From contig JAHWJN010000090.1 in the NCBI GenBank assembly GCA_019348395.1, positions 1-5,790 on the forward strand: a DNA stretch of 5,790 bases, written 5' to 3'. The notes under the pieces were generated by a model. It made no database searches. It was not told the DNA's origin and saw only the letters and a list, made by a program, of their open reading frames with translations. Positions 1-5,790 of this stretch are shown here, one piece after another. Source of the DNA: Chloroflexota bacterium. Lineage in GTDB: Bacteria; Chloroflexota; Limnocylindria; QHBO01. How positions within the stretch are numbered: position 1 is the first letter of the stretch; the number at the start of each line of letters is the position of its first letter. Position numbers and translations under genes: made by a program.

Positions 1-667
1 GATGGTCATCGGCCGTTCGGGGTCGGGCAAGACGACGCTCCTGCGCTGCATCAACTTTTTGGAGGAGCCGACGGAGGGCTCGGTCGATGTCGACGGGGTC
101 CGTGTGGAGGCCGATCCGCTGCGGGCACGCGACCGACGCCACCGCGAGCAGATTCGGCAGATCAGGCTGCGGACCGGAATGCTCTTCCAGGAGTTCAACC
201 TCTTCCCGCACATGTCGGTGCTCGACAACTGCATCGAGGCACCGACTCGCGTGCTCGGCGTGCCGCGCGACCAGGCGATCGAGCGCGCCGAGGGTCTGCT
301 CGACAAGGTCGGCCTCGCCGACAAGCGGGACGAGTACCCTGCCCGCCTGTCCGGCGGCCAGAAGCAGCGCGCCGCCATCGCCCGCGCCCTGTGCATGGAG
401 CCCAAGGTGCTCCTCTTCGACGAGCCCACCTCGGCCCTCGACCCGGAGCTCATCGGGGAGGTGCTCGTCGTCATGGAGGAGCTGGCCCACGAAGGTGCGA
501 CGATGATCGTCGTCACGCACGAGATGCACTTCGCCAAGGAGGCCGCCGATCGGGTCGTCTTCATGGAGGACGGCGTGGTGATCGAGCAGGGACCGCCGGA
601 GCAGGTGCTCAACGACCCGCGCCACTCGGAGACCGCCCACTTCCTGCGTCGCTTCCTCGACGAATAG
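1..667 (+). CDS. Polar amino-acid ABC transporter ATP-binding protein (GlnQ/HisP type), 5' end missing
   Basis: This is the ATPase subunit of a polar amino-acid uptake ABC transporter, which hydrolyses ATP at the inner face of the membrane to drive import. Counting from the first complete codon (position 2): Walker A GRSGSGKTT at residues 4-12, Q-loop Gln63 in LFQEFNLFPH, signature LSGGQKQR at 116-123, Walker B LLFDE at 137-141 with catalytic Glu141, D-loop SALD, and H-loop His173 in VVTHEM. The MHFAKEAADRVVFM stretch and the EQGPPEQVL tail are typical of the amino-acid (PAAT) family. The ATG at position 2 is not the start: it falls in the beta strand before Walker A, and roughly 30-35 N-terminal residues of a usual 240-250 are missing off the window. 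All nucleotide-binding motifs are intact. The permease and binding protein presumably lie to the left. Substrate specificity (Gln, Glu, His, Arg or Cys) cannot be read from this subunit. Confidence 0.96.
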   Translation, partial: MVIGRSGSGKTTLLRCINFLEEPTEGSVDVDGVRVEADPLRARDRRHREQIRQIRLRTGMLFQEFNLFPHMSVLDNCIEAPTRVLGVPRDQAIERAEGLLDKVGLADKRDEYPARLSGGQKQRAAIARALCMEPKVLLFDEPTSALDPELIGEVLVVMEELAHEGATMIVVTHEMHFAKEAADRVVFMEDGVVIEQGPPEQVLNDPRHSETAHFLRRFLDE

Positions 668-679
668 CGCTCAGAGCGC
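667..679. repeat. Short inverted repeat between two convergent stop codons
   Basis: GCGCT (667-671) and AGCGC (675-679) are perfect complements around a 3-base CAG loop. The repeat spans the last base of the ATPase stop codon and the stop codon of the opposing permease gene (671-673). A self-complementary GCGCCGGCGC follows at 676-685. Either could fold in both transcripts. No T-run follows on either strand, so a classical bidirectional intrinsic terminator is not supported. In DNA this GC-rich, short palindromes also arise by chance. Confidence 0.35.
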
Positions 680-1888
680 CGGCGCGTCCTCCACGGGCTC
701 GCCCCGGCGACGGGCCTCCGAACGACGGCGCAGCGGGAAGACGACGTCCCGGATGACGACGTCGATCACCGCCACCACCGGGATGGCGATGACGCCGCCG
801 ACGATACCGGCCAGCGACGTGCCCGCCACCACGGCCAGCAGCACCACCACGGCCGACAGGTTCACGACCTTGCCCTGGATGTACGGCGTGATGACCGAGC
901 CCTCGAGCTGCTGGAGCACCACCACCCAGACCAGCATGAGGATCGCGGCAATCGGCGAGACGGTCAGCGAGACGAGCACGATGAGGCCGCCGGCCAGGAA
1001 CGCGCCGGCGAGCGGAATCGCGGCGGTGATGAAGCTCAGCGCCGCCAGTGGCACGGCGAATGGAAGCGGCTCCCCGCGTACCAGGAAGCCGACCACGACG
1101 AGACCGATGCCGGAACCCACGCCGATGACCGTCATGACCAGCAGCTGACCGCGGACATACGCGCCGAGCTTGTGGAGGGCGCGCTGCGCCGACTGCAGGA
1201 CCGCGTCACGGTCACGTTCCCTGACGAAGTTGAGGAGGTAGCCCCGCGCACGGTCCCGCTCGAGAAGCATGAGCGCCGACAGGAAGACCACGATGACCAG
1301 GTTGGCGAGGATGCCCGCCACCGTCAGCGGCACGCTCAGTACGGTGCCGATCTCCGGGAGGGCATCACCGGCCCCGCTGGTGAGGGTGTCGATGAACTGC
1401 TCGCCCTGCCCGTCCCCGGCAACACCATCGATCAGCGCGATGGCGCGGTCGCGCAGATTGGCCGCCAGGCGCGGCACGTCATCGGCGAAGTCGACCGCCT
1501 GCCGAACGAGCGGCGGAAAGATCAGAAACAGCGCGAGACCGAAGGCACCGAGCAGCAGCAGGTACGAGACCAGAATGGCCACGATGCGCGGCAACCACCG
1601 TTCGAACAGGCGGACCAGCCCGTAGATGCCGGCCGCGAGCAGGATCGCGAGGAAAACGATGATGACGAGCAGTCGCAGCTGGTACAGCACCCATGCCGTC
1701 ACCAGGACGCCGAGCACCACGAGGGTGACTCGGAATGCGATTCCGGCCACGTTGCGCGGCTCCTCCGACTGGATGATGGGTCGGTCGCGGATGACGACCG
1801 GCTCGGAGGAACGGCCGACGAGCCGCGCCACGGAATTGCGCCACAGGTAGCCGGGCAGGCCGCCGATCCAGCGCAGGAGCCGGCCCAT
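671..1888 (-). CDS. AI-2E family transporter (PF01594-type membrane permease)
   Basis: This is a polytopic inner-membrane protein of 405 residues, close to the usual 340-400 with a polar N-terminal extension of about 48 residues. Hydrophobic segments lie near 50-69, 71-94, 101-126, 187-210, 248-270, 275-327 (more than one span) and 341-380. Family hallmarks are the LGAYVRGQLL stretch (241-250), ITAAIPLAGAFLAG (287-300), the QQLEGSVITPYIQGKVV block (326-342), and the glycine-rich AGTSLAGIVGGVIAIPV run (355-371). The family includes E. coli TqsA, implicated in autoinducer-2 export, but other members act as Na+/H+ antiporters and most are uncharacterised, so the substrate is unknown. Its ATG shares one base with the TGA of the upstream gene (TGATG) and no Shine-Dalgarno sequence precedes it, which points to translational coupling. 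The C-terminus is charged and probably cytoplasmic. Confidence 0.93.
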   Translation of the reverse strand: MGRLLRWIGGLPGYLWRNSVARLVGRSSEPVVIRDRPIIQSEEPRNVAGIAFRVTLVVLGVLVTAWVLYQLRLLVIIVFLAILLAAGIYGLVRLFERWLPRIVAILVSYLLLLGAFGLALFLIFPPLVRQAVDFADDVPRLAANLRDRAIALIDGVAGDGQGEQFIDTLTSGAGDALPEIGTVLSVPLTVAGILANLVIVVFLSALMLLERDRARGYLLNFVRERDRDAVLQSAQRALHKLGAYVRGQLLVMTVIGVGSGIGLVVVGFLVRGEPLPFAVPLAALSFITAAIPLAGAFLAGGLIVLVSLTVSPIAAILMLVWVVVLQQLEGSVITPYIQGKVVNLSAVVVLLAVVAGTSLAGIVGGVIAIPVVAVIDVVIRDVVFPLRRRSEARRRGEPVEDAPAL

Positions 1889-2355
1889 CAGCTGCGGCTG
1901 ATGCCGTACACCTGTGAGCGGGGCAGCCGAGCCGCCTCGTCCTCCGGGCGGACGCGCTGCGTGGCGGGCTTGAGCGCGACCGGAGTATCGGCCGGCGAGC
2001 CGCCTTCGTGCTGGATGAGCCAGCGGTTGCCGACGCTGGTGAGGGTCGCTCCACCGGCCGAGCTCGGCTCGATGAACGGCGCGATCACCATCCGCCGCCG
2101 ATGCAGTGACTCGATCGCCAGCTGAACGCGCGCAGGATCAAGACCGAGCTCGTCCGCCAGCGGCTGAAGGTCGACGGTGCGGTTCGGCCGCTGACGGACG
2201 GCACGCAGGATCGCGGCGTCCAGCTGGGCTCCGTCGATCGGCGCCTCGCTGGCAGGAGGCACGGTGGCGGTGGCGGCCACCTCCTCGGCCGGTGGCGCAA
2301 CCGTCATCTCGGGATCGCCCTGCTCGACGGGTCGGCGCACGCGCTTGGGAGTCAC
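1888..2355 (-). CDS. Small protein with probable winged-helix DNA-binding domain, function unknown
   Basis: I do not recognise this 155-residue protein. Residues 1-42 are low-complexity, rich in Ala, Pro and Glu, and probably disordered. Residues 43-115 look like a winged helix: helix 1 near 43-56, helix 2 PLADELGL (65-72), a putative recognition helix DPARVQLAIESLHRRRM (73-89), then a likely beta wing (90-114) ending in TSVGNRWL. The 40-residue tail is polar and basic. The GTG start at 2355 is preceded by a TANNNT box 7 bases away and has no Shine-Dalgarno sequence, fitting leaderless translation. An internal ATG at 2307 (residue 17), with AGGG about 10 bases upstream, is a possible alternative. 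It is coupled to the permease gene downstream by a one-base overlap. It could be a transcription regulator of this operon or a non-regulatory accessory protein. The fold is inferred from pattern only. Confidence 0.78.
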   Translation of the reverse strand: MTPKRVRRPVEQGDPEMTVAPPAEEVAATATVPPASEAPIDGAQLDAAILRAVRQRPNRTVDLQPLADELGLDPARVQLAIESLHRRRMVIAPFIEPSSAGGATLTSVGNRWLIQHEGGSPADTPVALKPATQRVRPEDEAARLPRSQVYGISRS

Positions 2356-2362
2356 GGGCGAC

Positions 2363-2371
2363 AGGATAGCA
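2363..2371 (-). promoter_or_regulatory. Candidate extended -10 promoter of the winged-helix/permease operon
   Basis: Read on the minus strand, this is TGCTATCCT: a TANNNT -10 hexamer (TATCCT, 2368-2363) with the TGN extension directly upstream. The GTG start codon at 2355 lies 7 bases beyond the hexamer, so transcription would begin at or within a base or two of the start codon and give a leaderless mRNA. No good -35 hexamer is visible at the usual distance, which an extended -10 can tolerate. This is sequence pattern only, with no experimental support. Confidence 0.5.
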
Positions 2372-2378
2372 AGCGGCG

Positions 2379-2384
2379 TAGACT
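2379..2384 (+). promoter_or_regulatory. Candidate -10 element of the J-domain gene
   Basis: TAGACT matches the TANNNT -10 pattern, and its last base lies 9 bases before the GTG at 2394. The expected transcription start near 2391 would leave a leader of about 3 bases with no room for a Shine-Dalgarno sequence. There is no TGN extension and no recognisable -35, so it is weaker than the opposing element. It lies only 10 bp from the opposing -10, so both promoters could hardly be occupied at once. Confidence 0.38.
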
Positions 2385-2393
2385 CGCGACGCC

Positions 2394-3254
2394 GTGGCCA
2401 CCCTGGATCCGTACATCACCCTGGGCGTCTCCCGCAGCGCATCGCGCGAGGAGATCGCGCGTGCGTACCGGATCGCGGTCAAACGGTCGCATCCGGACAC
2501 GGGCGCGCGCACCAGTCCCGTGCAGATGGCCCGGCTGACCGAGGCCTGGCGGATCCTCGGCGACCCGGCCCGCCGGGCCCGGTGGGATCGGGAGCACAGC
2601 GTCGCCTCCCCGCCGGCCTGGTCAGCCCCCGTAGTCAGGCCCGGGCCGATCCGGCCGCCCTCACCGAGTGCACCGCCGTCCCGGATGGACTCGGGCGTCG
2701 TGGTGGCAGCGGTGGTCGCGACCATCGCCCTGGTGGTCGGCGGGATCATGGTCGTCGTGGCCACGCTTGCCGGGCCATCCTCCCGCACGCTCACCTACCT
2801 CGGCGACGAGGTGCAGTTCCAATACCCGGATACCTGGAGCCTGACGCAGTCCGGTGCCCCCGGCACCGCGCGGCACCGCGTCGTCGCGCATCTGACATCG
2901 TTCTCCACGGAGCCCGATGAGCGCTGCCTGGTCTTCTCGGAGCGCTGTCGCTGGGAGGGCGAGACGCTGCCCTCCGGCGGCGCCTCGGTGCAGATCATCG
3001 AATGGGACTTCGGTCCCCCGCCCGACCCCGAGCCATCCGACGAGCTCGTCATCGGCGGCGAACCGGCTGTCCACGCACAGACCACCGTCGGCGGCGAGAT
3101 GCTCAGCGCCTGGTGGCAGCTCAGTCCGCCCGGCTTTCCGGACCGTTGGATCGAGGTGCGTGCCGAGGTCCGAGGGGGCGAGCTCGAGCGCGGCCGACGG
3201 ATGGCCGAGATTCACACCATGCTCGACAGCCTGACGTTCGACGCCGGGGGCTAG
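2394..3254 (+). CDS. Membrane-anchored J-domain (DnaJ-like) protein with uncharacterised extracytoplasmic domain
   Basis: This 286-residue protein begins with a J domain (about 5-67): DPYITLGVSRSASREEIARAY, the HPD tripeptide at 33-35 that stimulates Hsp70 (DnaK) ATPase, and the closing helix LTEAWRILGDPARRARWD. A Pro/Ser-rich linker (72-98) leads to a single membrane helix at about 100-125. The remaining 160 residues (VQFQYPDTWSL...MLDSLTF) lack the DnaJ Gly/Phe region, zinc-finger repeats and C-terminal substrate-binding domain. The opening FQYPDTWSL and closing short helix plus SLTF resemble the small alpha/beta domains of PsbP-like lipoproteins, but this is only a likeness. Two cysteines (178, 185) could form a disulfide outside the cell. 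The positive-inside pattern places the J domain in the cytoplasm. The GTG start is chosen because the J domain begins there. The stop overlaps the dnaE stop. The J domain is secure, the partner and role are not. Confidence 0.88.
   Translation: MATLDPYITLGVSRSASREEIARAYRIAVKRSHPDTGARTSPVQMARLTEAWRILGDPARRARWDREHSVASPPAWSAPVVRPGPIRPPSPSAPPSRMDSGVVVAAVVATIALVVGGIMVVVATLAGPSSRTLTYLGDEVQFQYPDTWSLTQSGAPGTARHRVVAHLTSFSTEPDERCLVFSERCRWEGETLPSGGASVQIIEWDFGPPPDPEPSDELVIGGEPAVHAQTTVGGEMLSAWWQLSPPGFPDRWIEVRAEVRGGELERGRRMAEIHTMLDSLTFDAGG
2861..2880 (+). repeat. Perfect 10-bp tandem duplication inside the J-domain gene
   Basis: CGGCACCGCG occurs twice head to tail with no mismatch. It lies in the extracytoplasmic part of the J-domain protein, encoding GTARHR. 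Because the unit is not a multiple of three, loss or gain of one copy would shift the reading frame. The current reading frame is intact through both copies. Confidence 0.75.
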
Positions 3255-5790
3255 GCGAGGCGCTGCTCCACGGCGGAGCGCAGTTCGACGTCGACCGGCA
3301 CACCGGCCGCGCGACGCACGACCTCGCCGAGGCGGTCGTCCCAGGCCACCCGATCCGGGAGCCGCACCTGACGGGTGGCCCCCGCCACGGACAGCGAAAG
3401 CACGACCGGCAACGGGCCGGGCCGCCCGGCGAGCGCGCCCTTGACGGATTCGATGGCGCCGAGCAGCTGTTCGGCCCGCACGTCGGCGCCCAGGGAGACC
3501 GACACCATTGCGGCCGATGCCACCGGTGCCTTCTGCAGCGGCACCGCGTCGGTCGGCGCCGGAGGATCGTCGCCGGGGGCCGGCGCTCCGACCGCGGCCG
3601 ACACCTCCTCGGGCTCGGCCACCGCCACGGCCACCGCCGCCGGCGCTTCGGGTTCCACCGGGATCGGCTGCCGCTCTCCCCCGCCGTTCCAGACTCCCTG
3701 TGCCTTCTCAGGCTGCCGCTCCCATCGGCGTCCGTTCCCTCGGGAGGCCAGCAGCCGGTCTCGCTCCGCGCCGAACGTGGCCGGCCCGCTGAGGACCGCA
3801 TCGTCCCAGGACCAGACCGCCTCGCACAGGATCTGCGGCGTCTCGTCGCGGCGGTCGATGCGACCCGCCACCAGCACCACGGCATCGTCGCTCCACGCCT
3901 GTGCCGTCTGCTCGAAGACCTTGGGGAAGACCACCACCTCGACCGAGCCCTGCAGGTCCTCCAGCGTGGCCACGAGCATGGTCGAGCCGGCACGGGTGAC
4001 GACCCGCCGCGACGAGATCAGGATGCCGCCCAGCGTCACCTTCGTCTGATCGGACTCCTCGGCGAGGTCGCCGGTGTAGGCCGTCACGTACTCCGGCAGC
4101 TGGTCGGCGATGTCGCCGAGCGGGTGCTCCGAGAGGTAGAGCCCGATGAGCTCCTTCTCCCATCGCAGTCGCTCCTTGCGTGGGATCTCCTCTCCCCCAT
4201 CGAGGAACTGCACCGGTGCGTCCGCCGGGGCAGCGAACAGGTCGAACAGGGTGGACTGGCCGGCGGCCACGTCCCGCTGGTGGCGCTGGGCGTTCTCCAG
4301 CGCCGCATCCAGCGCGGCGAGCAGCGCACCGTGCGTGCCCAGCGAGGCCATGGCGTTGGCCTTGACGAGCGACTCCATGACCCGCTTGTTGACCGTGCGC
4401 AGGTCGACCCGCCGGCAGAGGTCGTCGAGTGATCGGAACGGGCCAGGCTCCTCGCCACCGTCGCGCACGGCGACGATCGCCTCGATCGCGCCCTCGCCGA
4501 CATTCTTGATCGCGGCCAGGCCGAAGCGGATCGCCTCTGGCGCGCCGGAGGCATCGGTCTCGACGGTGAAGAGCGCGTGGGACTTCTGCACGTCGGGCGG
4601 CCGCACCTCGATGCCGAGACGCCGGCACTCGGCGATGACCGCGGCGACCTTCTCGGCACGACCCGAGAAGCCGTTCATGACCGCGGTCATGAACTCGATC
4701 GGGTAGTTCGCCTTGAGGTAGGCCGTCTGGTAGGCGATGAGCCCGTAGCAGGTGGCGTGCGCCTTGTTGAAGCCGTACCGGGCGAAGGGCTCGAAGGCGG
4801 CGAAGACCTGGTCCACGATGCCCGGTGGGATGCCCTTCTTCTTCGCGCCAGCCTTGAACTTTGCCTCGTGCTCGCGGAGGACCTTCTCCTTCTTCTTGCG
4901 AATGGCGTAGCAGAGATTGTCGGCCTCGGGACCGGTGTAGTCCGCCATCGCGATGGCGGCGGTCATGATGTCCTCCTGGTAGACGAAGATGCCGTACGTG
5001 TCCCGCAGCGCGGGCTCCAGGGCGGGATGCAGGTAGGACACCGGTTCCTCGCCGTGCTTGCGCCTGATGTACGAGGGGATGTTCGCCATCGGCCCCGGGC
5101 GGAAGAGGGCAACCATGGCGGCAAGATCGCGCACCTCGGTGGGCTTGAGCTCCTTGACGTAGCGGCGCATGCCAGACGATTCGAGCTGGAAGATTCCGGT
5201 CGTCTCGCCGGTGCCCAGCAGCTCGAACGTGCGCGCGTCGTCGAGCGGCAGCGCGTCAACGTCGACGTCGATGCCCCGATGCTGCTTCACCAGCTCGACC
5301 GCGTCGGCGAGGATCGTCAGGTTGATGAGGCCCAGGAAGTCGAACTTCAGCAGGCCCAGCGCCTCGCACGCGTGCATCTCGAACTGGGTCATCGTCGTGC
5401 GGCCGTCGGTCGCGCGCTGGAGCGGCATGATCTCGGTCAGCGGCTCGCGGCTGATGACGATGCCGGCGGCATGCGTCGACGCATGGCGGCTGACCCCCTC
5501 CAGCTGCTTGGCGATCTCGATGAGCTTCTGCACCCGGTCGTCGCCGGCGATGAGCTCGCGCAGCGGCGGCGACGTCTCCACGGCTCGGTCGAGCGAGATG
5601 TTGAGCTCGTTCGGCACCGCCTTGGCGACCCGATCGGCCTCCGCGTAGGTGAGGCCCATGGCGCGCCCCACGTCGCGAATCGCCGCCTTTGCGCCGAGCG
5701 TCCCGAAGGTGATGATCTGCGCCACCCGGTCGTCGCCGTAGGTGCGCGTAACGTACTCGATCACCTCGTCGCGACGGCTGTCCTGGAAGT
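3251..5790 (-). CDS. dnaE: DNA polymerase III subunit alpha (DnaE), 5' end missing
   Basis: This is the replicative polymerase of the Pol III holoenzyme. The fragment has about 846 residues and begins at FQDSRRDEVIEYV, directly after the first two catalytic aspartates. The partial codon at the window edge (xAC) fits the second of them. Numbering from the GTG codon at 5764, which is internal: the third catalytic Asp is D142 in LLKFDFLGL (5339-5341), the fingers include AIRKKKEK (287-294) and FARYGFNKAHATCYGLIAYQT (327-347), helix-hairpin-helix motifs lie near 455-490, the internal beta-clamp motif is QSTLF (503-507; 4244-4258), and the OB fold spans about 574-653. An Ala/Pro/Val-rich linker (about 660-750) leads to a small C-terminal domain (about 753-828). 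The PHP domain is outside the window, so proofreading potential cannot be judged. It ends in TAG, overlapping the J-domain gene stop. Confidence 0.98.
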   Translation of the reverse strand, partial: FQDSRRDEVIEYVTRTYGDDRVAQIITFGTLGAKAAIRDVGRAMGLTYAEADRVAKAVPNELNISLDRAVETSPPLRELIAGDDRVQKLIEIAKQLEGVSRHASTHAAGIVISREPLTEIMPLQRATDGRTTMTQFEMHACEALGLLKFDFLGLINLTILADAVELVKQHRGIDVDVDALPLDDARTFELLGTGETTGIFQLESSGMRRYVKELKPTEVRDLAAMVALFRPGPMANIPSYIRRKHGEEPVSYLHPALEPALRDTYGIFVYQEDIMTAAIAMADYTGPEADNLCYAIRKKKEKVLREHEAKFKAGAKKKGIPPGIVDQVFAAFEPFARYGFNKAHATCYGLIAYQTAYLKANYPIEFMTAVMNGFSGRAEKVAAVIAECRRLGIEVRPPDVQKSHALFTVETDASGAPEAIRFGLAAIKNVGEGAIEAIVAVRDGGEEPGPFRSLDDLCRRVDLRTVNKRVMESLVKANAMASLGTHGALLAALDAALENAQRHQRDVAAGQSTLFDLFAAPADAPVQFLDGGEEIPRKERLRWEKELIGLYLSEHPLGDIADQLPEYVTAYTGDLAEESDQTKVTLGGILISSRRVVTRAGSTMLVATLEDLQGSVEVVVFPKVFEQTAQAWSDDAVVLVAGRIDRRDETPQILCEAVWSWDDAVLSGPATFGAERDRLLASRGNGRRWERQPEKAQGVWNGGGERQPIPVEPEAPAAVAVAVAEPEEVSAAVGAPAPGDDPPAPTDAVPLQKAPVASAAMVSVSLGADVRAEQLLGAIESVKGALAGRPGPLPVVLSLSVAGATRQVRLPDRVAWDDRLGEVVRRAAGVPVDVELRSAVEQRLA
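3498..3784 (-). other. Low-complexity interdomain linker of DnaE
   Basis: This stretch encodes DnaE residues about 661-756 (numbered from the GTG at 5764), between the OB fold and the C-terminal domain. It starts with a charged segment (ERDRLLASRGNGRRWERQPEK) and becomes an Ala/Val/Pro/Glu-rich run including AVAVAVAEPEE and APAPGDDPPAP. The DNA is correspondingly repetitive in GCC/ACC-like units. It is probably a flexible tether, longer than anything at this place in E. coli DnaE. Confidence 0.65.

Noticed and set aside
2..4. ATG as a true start of the ABC ATPase
   Set aside because: It lies in the beta strand directly before Walker A. The family has about 30 further residues (A-loop and first beta strands) that would lie left of the window.
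671..1888. Permease as a quorum-sensing autoinducer-2 exporter
   Set aside because: The family name derives from TqsA, but family members differ in substrate and no luxS, lsr or related gene is in the window. Only the family assignment is supported.
1172..2125. + strand open frame (317 codons) opposite the permease and winged-helix gene
   Set aside because: The product is a run of charged residues (Asp, Glu, Arg, Gln) typical of the antisense of a hydrophobic membrane protein. The opposite strand encodes a clear AI-2E permease.
2138..2794. - strand open frame (218 codons) running from the winged-helix gene through the divergent region into the J-domain gene
   Set aside because: It conflicts with two better-supported genes. 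Its translation is of low-complexity Arg/Ala/Thr type without motifs.
2925..2949. Cysteine pair in the J-domain protein as a DnaJ zinc finger
   Set aside because: DnaJ needs four CXXCXGXG repeats. Here there are only two cysteines eight positions apart, on the predicted outside of the membrane, so at most a disulfide.
3002..4432. Long + strand open frame (476 codons) covering the dnaE 3' half and part of the J-domain gene
   Set aside because: The translation is Arg/His/Gly-rich with no recognisable domain and lies antisense to strongly conserved DnaE. Long antisense frames are expected in DNA this GC-rich because stop codons are rare.
3708..4628. - strand open frame (306 codons) in another frame of dnaE
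   Set aside because: It lies wholly within the dnaE coding region, and the product is Arg/Ala/Gly-rich with no homology that I recognise.
5762..5764. GTG as a true start of DnaE
   Set aside because: The frame stays open to the window end and the upstream codons match the conserved region following the catalytic aspartates, so this is an internal Val.
1..5790. tRNA, rRNA, CRISPR, riboswitch, IS element or attachment site
   Set aside because: Coding sequence fills the window apart from gaps of 3 and 38 bp, and no repeat array, transposase motif or structured RNA signature was seen on either strand.

Overview
This is a GC-rich, gene-packed stretch of bacterial chromosome holding five genes, two of them cut by the window edges. 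I see no RNA gene, insertion sequence, CRISPR array or prophage signal. Strong G/C preference at third codon positions, GTG starts and near-absent Shine-Dalgarno sequences suggest a high-GC lineage that uses leaderless transcripts. The DnaE fragment carries a long C-terminal extension after its OB fold, of the kind known outside the Proteobacteria. Chloroflexota is my first guess, with Actinomycetota or Deinococcus-Thermus relatives as alternatives. This placement is inference, not something the window proves.

Layout from left to right: (1) the 3' part of a polar amino-acid ABC transporter ATPase on the + strand; (2) an AI-2E family membrane permease on the - strand, convergent with the ATPase and 3 bp from it; (3) a small protein of unknown function with a probable winged-helix fold, upstream of the permease on the - strand and overlapping it by one base (TGATG), so the two form a coupled pair; (4) a 38-bp divergent promoter region; (5) a J-domain protein on the + strand, with a cytoplasmic HPD J domain, one membrane segment and an unrecognised extracytoplasmic domain; (6) the 3' part of dnaE (DNA polymerase III alpha) on the - strand. 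The dnaE stop codon overlaps the stop of the J-domain gene in a shared CTAG.

The genes do not form one pathway. The ATPase belongs to an amino-acid uptake operon continuing to the left, and dnaE is a housekeeping replication gene continuing to the right. Between them lies a small divergent module, winged-helix plus AI-2E permease on one side and membrane J-protein on the other, driven from a shared 38-bp region. This module, with its possible near-leaderless divergent promoters, is the least ordinary part of the window. I found no convincing evidence for a new defence or mobile system.
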